Both the position numbers and the translations under genes were made by a program. Positions 57,171 through 64,000 of a DNA stretch of 64,000 nt are shown one piece after another. The DNA is from Aspergillus flavus (Eukaryota > Ascomycota > Eurotiomycetes > Eurotiales > Aspergillaceae): positions 2,232,001 to 2,296,000 of the forward strand of contig NC_092404.1 in NCBI RefSeq assembly GCF_009017415.1, read 5' to 3'. Within the stretch, counting starts at the first letter, position 1; every line of letters starts with the position of its first letter. The notes below the pieces were generated by a model. It made no database searches, was not told the origin of the DNA, and saw only the letters and a program-made list of their open reading frames with translations.

Positions 57171-59115
57171 ATGGCGGATGAGAAGACTTCCCCACCTACC
57201 ACCGTCGATGTGGAGAAAGACGTCAAGGGGCACGTCGATCCAGTGCTTAAAGAACATGCCCAGGATGCGGATGAGGCATTGAAAGCCTTTCAGGAACTCC
57301 ACGGCGAAGCGATCGAGCTCGATGCCGCAACAAACAAGCGACTTTTAAGAATAATTGACTGGCATATGATGCCGATTATGTGTTTTGTATATGGAATGAA
57401 CTACTTGGACAGTATGTTGTTCTTCGCCTCTAACCTCGGCATTGATAACCCTTAACCCTGCACAGAAACAACCCTATCCTACGCCAGTGTCATGGGACTT
57501 AAATCGGACCTGAACTTGAAAGGCGACGAATATCAATGGCTAGGCAGTTTGTTTTATTTCGGTTCGTCAAACAATGGCCCTAACGTGGAAACACACTACC
57601 AGTTAAACTGACACGACTTGGACTGTAGGATACCTGGCATGGGAATATCCCACCAACCGATTGCTCCAGCGCCTCCCCTTGGGTAAATACTCTGCGGCTT
57701 GCATCATCATTTGGGGAACCATTCTTTGTTGCTTCGCCGCTGTCAGCAATTATTCCGGAGCCATCGCTATTCGGTGGGACCGCACTCTGCCACAATCACC
57801 AACAAAGGCTGACAATTCCTCGTTAGTTTCTTCCTTGGTGTCTTCGAAGCCTCTGTTACACCAGGCTTTGCTTTGTTGACCTCACAGGTGCGTTTCAAGC
57901 TCCTCCATATAACAGCAGTTTCTGACCCTCTCGCATAGTGGTACACCAAGAGTGAACAAAGCAGCCGCGTCAACATCTGGTTCAGCTTCAACGGCTGGGG
58001 ACAGATCCTGGGAGGCTTTGTGGCGTACGGCATCGCGGTTGGCACAGAGAGACACGGGTCAGCCATCGCTCCATGGAAGATTGTCTTCCTTTGCACGGGT
58101 CTATTAACCGTTGCGCTTGGTGTTATTTTCCTCTGGATAGTCCCAGATAGCCAACTGAATGCCCGCTGGCTAAAGCAAGAAGATCGTGTTCTCGCCGTCG
58201 CTCGCGTCAGAGAAAACCAGCAGGGTATCGGAAACAAGCACTTCAAGCTCTACCAGGTCAAGGAAGCACTCCTAGACCCCATGACTTGGGCATTCTTCTT
58301 CTTTGCACTTATCGCCAATATTCCCAATGGCGGTATCACAAACTTCTTCAGCCAGCTGGTGAGTGCCCCCTTTCGTACTAGACTAAGACCCAATGACTAA
58401 TTAAATTACCGCCAGATCACTAGCTTCGGCTACACTCCCCAGCAGAGTCTCCTGTATGGTACTCCCGGCGGTGCGGTTGAGGTTGTCGCTCTAGTTCTCA
58501 ACGGTTACGCCGGTCAATACACAGGCCAGCGACTCCTTTGCAGCACCGGCGGCCTAGTCACTGCCATAGTGGGCATGGTCCTCATTGTTGCTCTCCCCCT
58601 ATCAAACAACGTCGGACGTCTGATCGGTTACTACATGACCCAAGCAAGCCCGACTCCATTCGTGGCCTTGCTCTCGATGGTCTCCTCCAACGTCGCCGGT
58701 TATACTAAAAAGACTACAGTCGCTGCACTATTTTTGATCGGCTACTGCGCAGGAAATATCATCGGTATGTCCGTTTCATTTTGACCTAGATCCGATCGGA
58801 AATTAACAGCATCATCTGTATAGGTCCTCAAGTCTTCCGCCCCAAAGATGCCCCTCGCTACGTGCCCGCCGAGATCACGATCATTGTCTGCTGGGGCGTC
58901 TGTTTGTTTCTTTTGGCCTTCATCTGGTGGTGGTATAGCAAACAGAATGCTAAGAAGATTCAGATCACGGAGAGCTCCGGCTACGTGCGACTGGAGAATC
59001 AAGAGTGAGTGTCGTCCCTATCTTTTCTTCAGCATGAAGTATAGGTTACTAATTGGTGTATAGATGGTTGGATCTAACTGATCGGGAGAACCATGAATTT
59101 CTTTATTCGTTGTAG
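57171..59115 (+). CDS. MFS permease, Dal5/allantoate (anion:cation symporter) family
   Basis: Plasma-membrane transporter of 514 residues with 12 predicted membrane helices; the family imports allantoate, ureidosuccinate, nicotinate and related organic anions. Predicted exons are 57171-57411, 57466-57561, 57629-57773, 57827-57887, 57939-58358, 58416-58764, 58824-59004 and 59064-59115; phases agree throughout. Cytoplasmic N-tail to about residue 68, then MMPIMCFVYGMNYLDKTTLSYA, typical of the Dal5 family, followed by YLAWEYPTNRLLQRLPLGKY (the inter-helix signature), FFLGVFEASVTPGF and WYTKSEQSSRVNIWFSFNG. C-terminal helices include IIVCWGVCLFLLAFIWWWYS. Substrate unknown. GATA sites upstream suggest nitrogen control. 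Confidence 0.88.
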
Positions 59116-59217
59116 ATTCTTTCTTTCGTGTATATGACTTTGTAACGCAGAATATTATGACCTTTATCAGCGACTAGTGTATATATTTCATGCAATATCG
59201 ATATTACTTCATTGCTA

Positions 59218-59864
59218 CTATCTCATACAGACAACATCAGCCCCATATCTCAACGGATTCTGAATATACGGAGACAAGACCGTATTATCCACCACAAGCA
59301 ACGAGCCACTTTTATGCGCGATATCGGTAACAGCTTGGATATCCGCCAGCCATAGAGTCGGGTTACTTGGCGTCTCGATCCACACCATCTTGACAGTTTT
59401 TTTTGCAATTATCAAGGGTATTCGCCAGTTCAATTTGGATGTCGTTGACGATGTCACTGTGCAATTAAATGATGGTGCCACTTGCTTGAGGTACCTGTGT
59501 GTTCCGCCGTAAAGACTGGCCATGTAGACTATGTGGGAGCCCGATGCTAGTCCTTGTATGATGGCTTCTATGGCAGCCATGCTGGATGAGAATGCCAGTG
59601 CGTGGTTTGCGCCTCGAGATCGGCGATGGTTTTCTCGAAGCTTTTGCGGTTGGGGTTGGCTGAGCGCGAATAGATATATGTGCCTCTGGGTGACGCGACT
59701 TGGTCTTGGGAAAAGGTGGTAGAGAGGGAGATCTGTTAATGTCAGTATCATGTATGAACAGCCTCATTGAGGGCCAAATGCGGATTTACTGGTTTGACTA
59801 GGGCTCCCGTAGTGGAATCGCGAGGCAAGCCAGATCGCACAGCTAGAGTTCCAAAGCCGGTCAT
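59218..59864 (-). pseudogene. Decayed cystathionine lyase (Cys/Met PLP enzyme)
   Basis: Remnant of a PLP-dependent cystathionine gamma-lyase-like gene. The start (MTGFGTLAVRSGLPRDSTTG) and first intron look intact: VKP joins ISLSTTFSQDQ. After KSFEKTIADLE the frame shifts by one base near 59612 and resumes as HALAFSSSMAAIEAIIQGL. A second lesion near 59455 and a homopolymer of 8 A (sense strand, about 59397-59404) where 7 would keep frame displace the DIQIELANTLDNCKK stretch. WIETPSNPTLWLADIQAV and VVDNTVLSPYIQNPLRYGAD are recognisable, then a stop follows GADVVCMR, before the SATK segment carrying the PLP lysine. About half the enzyme is missing, so no activity is expected. I describe lesions only. 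Confidence 0.8.
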
Positions 59865-60940
59865 TTTGTCAGATGTAACGGATTGCTTATATTCGCTTTC
59901 GTTGTATCGACGACCTTTATATACGGAAAAAAAAATATCTAAAAAGCGCGAGGGAGGAGCTGATCAAACCCGAATGGAAAACTCTTAAGGCGCAGCTAAT
60001 GAGTTTCCTGCCTAGGGCAAGCTTAGGGCGCGGATGACACGGATAATCCAGCAGATGTCTATCATAGTACCACTTACATTCTTGAAGCATGGGGCCTCGT
60101 TTCCTCCGCAGAGCCGTGTACATCCTCGGTGTGCTCCTCCCTCAGCGGGGAAATATAGGTATGTCACCTACACTGCCACTTGAATAGAGCTTGGACATAG
60201 CAAGGAATATGGTCAGTTCGTAAGACGTATCCAATCAAGACTTTCTGATATATACACTGAGTATATCCGTCCCTTTCCATTTTCATATGACCATGTAGGC
60301 TTCAAATACAGCAGTAGCCGGGATTGCCCTCTCCATTGTCCTCTTGACCCATCGTCTCCTCGGTCGAAACACTTTCATCCTCCGCGAACAGATTCCAAGG
60401 TACTCCTTTCAACTCCCATGGTGGACCTGAAACCTTCGAGTCTTTCTAGGCAGGGAATTCGAGGCATTGAAAAAGATCGTAGATGTTAATGGTTATTTCC
60501 CAAGAAAACACGAGGCAGAGAAAAGGCGTTGTCACTCTGCTTGTCTTTGTCAATAACTGTGACCGGATTGAGTCTCGAGACAAAGTATCGAAGAGGCTTG
60601 CTTACCTGTTAATAAAGGCGAGATGCCACCGTCCTCCACTGTCCATATATCGTGTCAGTCTTTGTTTCCGAGAGGGGAGCATCCTACATCAAAGAACTGT
60701 TTTCAAGCCGTTTTCATCACCATGTCAGTATATCTGTCAACCAAGATCAGACAAAACATCACTCACTCGAATTTGAGGATAAGAAAAGACTTGTTATCAG
60801 GCAGTTGTGTACCGCCTGATAACCCAGGCCCATCCCAACCACCCAACCAAGGGCCCGTATATGGAGGCATATCCGGTTTGGAATACCCTGTTAGTTTGTT
60901 TTTTGTCAGTATGTGTTTTTGGGAAAATGTTTTTTTCTTG

Positions 60941-61022
60941 AGAGATTTTTCTTTTTCTTTTCTTTTTCTTTTTCTTTTTTTTTTTTTTTTCTGTTTTTGT
61001 TTTTTTGGTTTGTTTTTTCTTT
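60941..61022. repeat. T-rich pyrimidine tract
   Basis: About 80 bases of almost pure T with interspersed C and G, including a run of 16 T (60975-60990). Low-complexity; likely promoter or UTR sequence or slippage product. Confidence 0.8.
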
Positions 61023-61130
61023 GCTGCAGTTTGCTCTGCTCTTCCCCACCCTGACACTACCCAGTACTCCAGACGAGAGATTGTTCGATAGAAGGAAGGC
61101 TGTATATACAGGCAAAGGAGAAAAGGTAAA

Positions 61131-61160
61131 GACAAGAAAAGACAAGAAAAGACAAGAAAA
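61131..61160. repeat. 10-base tandem repeat, three copies
   Basis: GACAAGAAAA is repeated three times perfectly and followed by partial copies in a purine-rich stretch. Probably a minisatellite produced by slippage. Confidence 0.85.
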
Positions 61161-61842
61161 TAAGAATATATGGGGACAGGCAACGGAGAGAACAAGATAT
61201 AGAGATAGAAGATCAAAGAGAAGACAAGCAAATAGAAAGAAGAAAATAAGATGGAGAAAAGGTGCGTTGGGCAGCCTGGTCTAGATGAGTAGGTCGAAGA
61301 AGGAGTGTAACGAAGAAGAACAAAAAGGAGGAGAAGAACGGGACTTGGGGGGAAAGGAAGTATTTATATCTAAAGGTTCCTGGCCGCTACTTCCCTAGCG
61401 AGACATGGGATAGCGTCATTGGTGCCAGATTGGGAAGGCAATTGCATTCACTACACTCTTTGTCTTGATCACAAGGCAGGCACATCCCTGCCTATGCTTG
61501 GTTAGGCCCTCTAAATACAAATTCACTCACTGTAGGAAGGTCATGCTGCGTAACTCCTGCTTTTACAACCGAGGGAGATAGTAATTCACTTACCCAGAGG
61601 CGTGTTTGCTTGCGCGGAAGGTATTTCAAGATCAGTGAATGAAGACCTGCCTTTCGAAGATTGGTTGATTGACTAGTATAGCCTTTGTTTCAAGTCTATA
61701 CCTAGAGAGCAGCTTCGAAGGTTTTATTCGGCGAGGTTGCTTTCCCATTGCGAACAACATATACCAGGGAACACACTGTCTCATACGCGGTCTTCCACCT
61801 CTGCACTTTCTAGCTTACTCCATCTCTACGATATGGACCGTC

Positions 61843-63785
61843 ATGGAGATTCTTCCTATCGAGATCAAATGGCACATCTGCCGCTTTGTATGTGAATCCT
61901 TGATCACCTTTGCGATTCTGTAAATTACTAATGAGATCTAGGTTAAAGCCAATCCTTTCGGTATTATAGCCCCCCTTAGCCTGACAAGCCGAGCCTGGTA
62001 TGATGCGACGGCTCCTATACTCTATGAAACTCTCATAGTTAGGTTTGGAGATAGTGCTACTCTTCAAAAAGCTGTCTTTGAGCTGGAGGAGGGTCGTCGT
62101 GGGCGACTCTTTCTGAAGCATGCTCGAAGGTTAGATATTGTTTGTCTTTGGAACTACAGCGAAAAGCCACGGCGTCACTCGAATATGATATATCAGAGCA
62201 TGGAGCTTGTCCACTATGGTCTCCCGGCTTCGGAGAACACTTTTCTAAGATCCTGCTTGACAGAGTGCCTAGACCCAGAGCTCTGGCCTTATATTCCAGA
62301 TTTCCGGCATTATCAAGAGGAGAATTGGCAGCCGCTTATCTCACTGATTGCTCATCTAGAACACCTCAGTGAGCTGAATTTTGTGGTTAAGAACATGTAC
62401 CCGCCGTCACTCCACCAAGTCTTACGCCAATATCATCCAGAATGCCGTCTAAACATCTGGACTTTTCAAGGTGTAAATCTTGATACGCCTATTCTACCAC
62501 GAATCCAACGTCCTCGTGCTTACGAGAACCTTGATATCCTTTGTTCGTCGGGGCTGCATACTGTTGCCATGGATTATTTCATGGATGAAGCAGGGAGACC
62601 TTGGGTTCATTCCGACGAAATTCTGCCGATCGTATGCATGACTCCGAGTCTTAAGCATCTTAATATACGCGGGAGGAGTTCTCGTTCTGTGACTTTGCTG
62701 AAATCGGTAAGCAAAGAATATATTGCCACTGTGAAACCCGGTCTAGCAGCATGCTTGGTATCACTCTCTTTTACGTCGCCGGCTCGCTGTGGACCTTGGG
62801 AGAAAACGCTGCTGGAAATGGCAAGTTTTGTTGATCTTTCACGGCTCCGGTCATTAGATATATCTATTCACTCGGATCCAGCATTGTTAATGCGAGCTGC
62901 CTCAATTTGACGAGTCTAGAAAGACTGTTTTTGACAATGGCTCCATGGATGGTGCGTACCGCAGGCCAATCTGCAGATGACGAAGATATGATAGCTGCAG
63001 TCCAGGCTTTTAATCCGCTCAAATATTTATGGTTACGTGGTTTGCGAAGAAGCGAGTCACTTCATCGTATTCTTATACAACATGGCGGCTCATTGAGAGG
63101 CCTTACGATCGAACCATGGGATACTAACTATCAGAATTCCGGGTTGTCCACTCGATACAAATATCCGCTTCTCAACAGTCACGATGTCACTGAATTGTCA
63201 GGGAGTTGCCCAAATCTACAAGAACTTCGCCTCCCAATAAAGCGTCGTGGAGGCCGCCCACGTGAGTGCGACATATACAACGCGATAGGTCAATTCCCCC
63301 AGCTCCATACTCTGGTCATAAATCTAGGTTGCTATCACTGGTCAGACTGCCTGAACAGTCAAAATGACTGGGCTGCTTCTTTTAGAGACACGTTAATCAA
63401 TGCTGCAACTGATGAAGACCTTGCTAGAGGGATCTGGGATCTTATCGTCTCGAAACAATCTACTCAGTCATTGAGGCGTTTACGTCTTGTACCCTTTGGT
63501 GCAGCTGTCTATGATGAGGAGGAAAGAGACGCCATCTGGAAAGTGAGTCGATCGTTTCTCGTCACATGCAAGACCTGTATGGGTCAGCCCCCGGATGTCA
63601 TGGAGATTGGAACAGAGGTGTGGGACTTCCTGGGACTGCCGAGGGGCGAGATCAAGGGATCAGAGCATTGGTCTAGCCGCCTAAAGAAGGTTATGGATAA
63701 CTTGTGGCCTCTGGGGGGGGGATGGGAGGTGGAGAGTGAAGAGTTTCCCTTTGCAAGTGGACCATCTCATTGCTCACAATCCTAG
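61843..63785 (+). pseudogene. F-box-like/LRR-like protein with a frameshift
   Basis: Exon 61843-61887, intron to 61941, then coding to 63785. The N-terminus fits a fungal F-box: MEILPIEIKWHICRF, then IIAPLSLTSRAWYDATAPIL, followed by irregular leucine-rich segments (LSRLRSLDIS, LTSLERLFL, LKYLWLRGL, LQELRLP). F-box proteins link targets to SCF ubiquitin ligases. At about 62884-62888 the frame ends (ALLMRAASI stop) while the protein clearly continues one frame over as VNASCLNLTSLERL; one base appears missing. A short intron that skips this spot is possible but would delete a leucine-rich repeat. About 646 residues without the lesion. It may be a recent pseudogene, a strain polymorphism or a sequence error. 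A run of 9 G near the 3' end is another slippage-prone site. Confidence 0.65.
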
Positions 63786-64000
63786 CTAGCGATTTGGTTT
63801 CCCAACCATTACTCCTTCTCTCGACGGACACAAGTCGCTGTTTCAATGACCTCCACATACCCACCGAGACCATCAACTACCGCCAAAACCCTTCATTTCC
63901 TCAATAGTGTGGTAATCGCTTATATCTTGTTGCTGACCGGTCGAGAACGTCCTCGCTGCAGTCCATGATCTGCGAAAGAATACTGCATGCATGTTTCACT

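Larger units (their letters stand above)
59865..61842. other. Long low-complexity intergenic stretch
   Basis: Nearly 2 kb with no firmly supported gene. It contains a T/C-rich tract, a tandem repeat (separate entries) and a possible small spliced membrane peptide at about 60089-60480 that I do not list as a gene. Frames at 60797-61284 are translations of the homopolymer-rich tract. Confidence 0.5.

Noticed and set aside
60797..61284. Phe-rich and Lys-rich ORFs on both strands
   Set aside because: They are translations of a T-rich homopolymer tract and its purine-rich neighbour.
1..64000. Secondary-metabolite cluster, CRISPR array, tRNA or rRNA genes
   Set aside because: No synthase genes, spaced repeats or convincing tRNA/rRNA features were found by eye on either strand.

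Overview
The window comes from a filamentous ascomycete, very probably Eurotiales (Aspergillus or a near relative). Genes are dense and run on both strands. Introns are mostly 50-80 nt with GTANGT donors and CTAAC/CTGAC branch points. The set includes a 277-residue PyrG, a Bud4-type PH protein, SET9, PEX8 and an SPX-ankyrin-GDPD protein. No prokaryotic, viral or intact transposon gene was seen.

Layout, left to right. 0-2.8 kb: 3' end of a Nup82-type nucleoporin, a doubtful Cys-rich minus-strand ORF and an orphan ORF. 4-9.3 kb: PIN1/ESS1 prolyl isomerase and RPB9 head to head, RPB9 tail to tail with mitochondrial L14, and L14 head to head with SET9. 9.8-19 kb: a secreted type-B carboxylesterase, the mitochondrial helicase MRH4, and Bud4. 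19.6-32.4 kb: PUS1 and TFIIE-alpha head to head, then a 2521-residue USP-class deubiquitinase. 34-45.4 kb: a NodL-type acetyltransferase, STE14, PEX8 ending in SKL, a TMEM170-like protein, PFS2, a DGAT1-like acyltransferase and an MGST3-type MAPEG protein.

46-64 kb looks more accessory: a fungal-N-terminal-domain/ankyrin protein, a divergent SPX-ankyrin-GDPD (GDE1) protein, pyrG, a mitochondrial carrier, a Dal5-type MFS permease with a promoter rich in GATA sites, a decayed cystathionine-lyase-type pseudogene and a frameshifted F-box-like gene.

Most genes are independent housekeeping functions: transcription (RPB9, TFIIE, SET9, PIN1, PFS2), RNA modification, mitochondrial translation, membrane and lipid biology, peroxisomes and polarity. 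I see no biosynthetic cluster. Head-to-head pairs sharing short promoters are the main organising feature. The most interesting observations concern gene structure: PUS1 appears able to encode two N-termini in different reading frames, GDE1 seems to need a 4-nt micro-exon, the RPB9 intron can encode an alternative Cys-rich end, and the PIN1 start codon abuts a splice donor. All exon boundaries are manual predictions; I checked their phase by hand, without transcript data.
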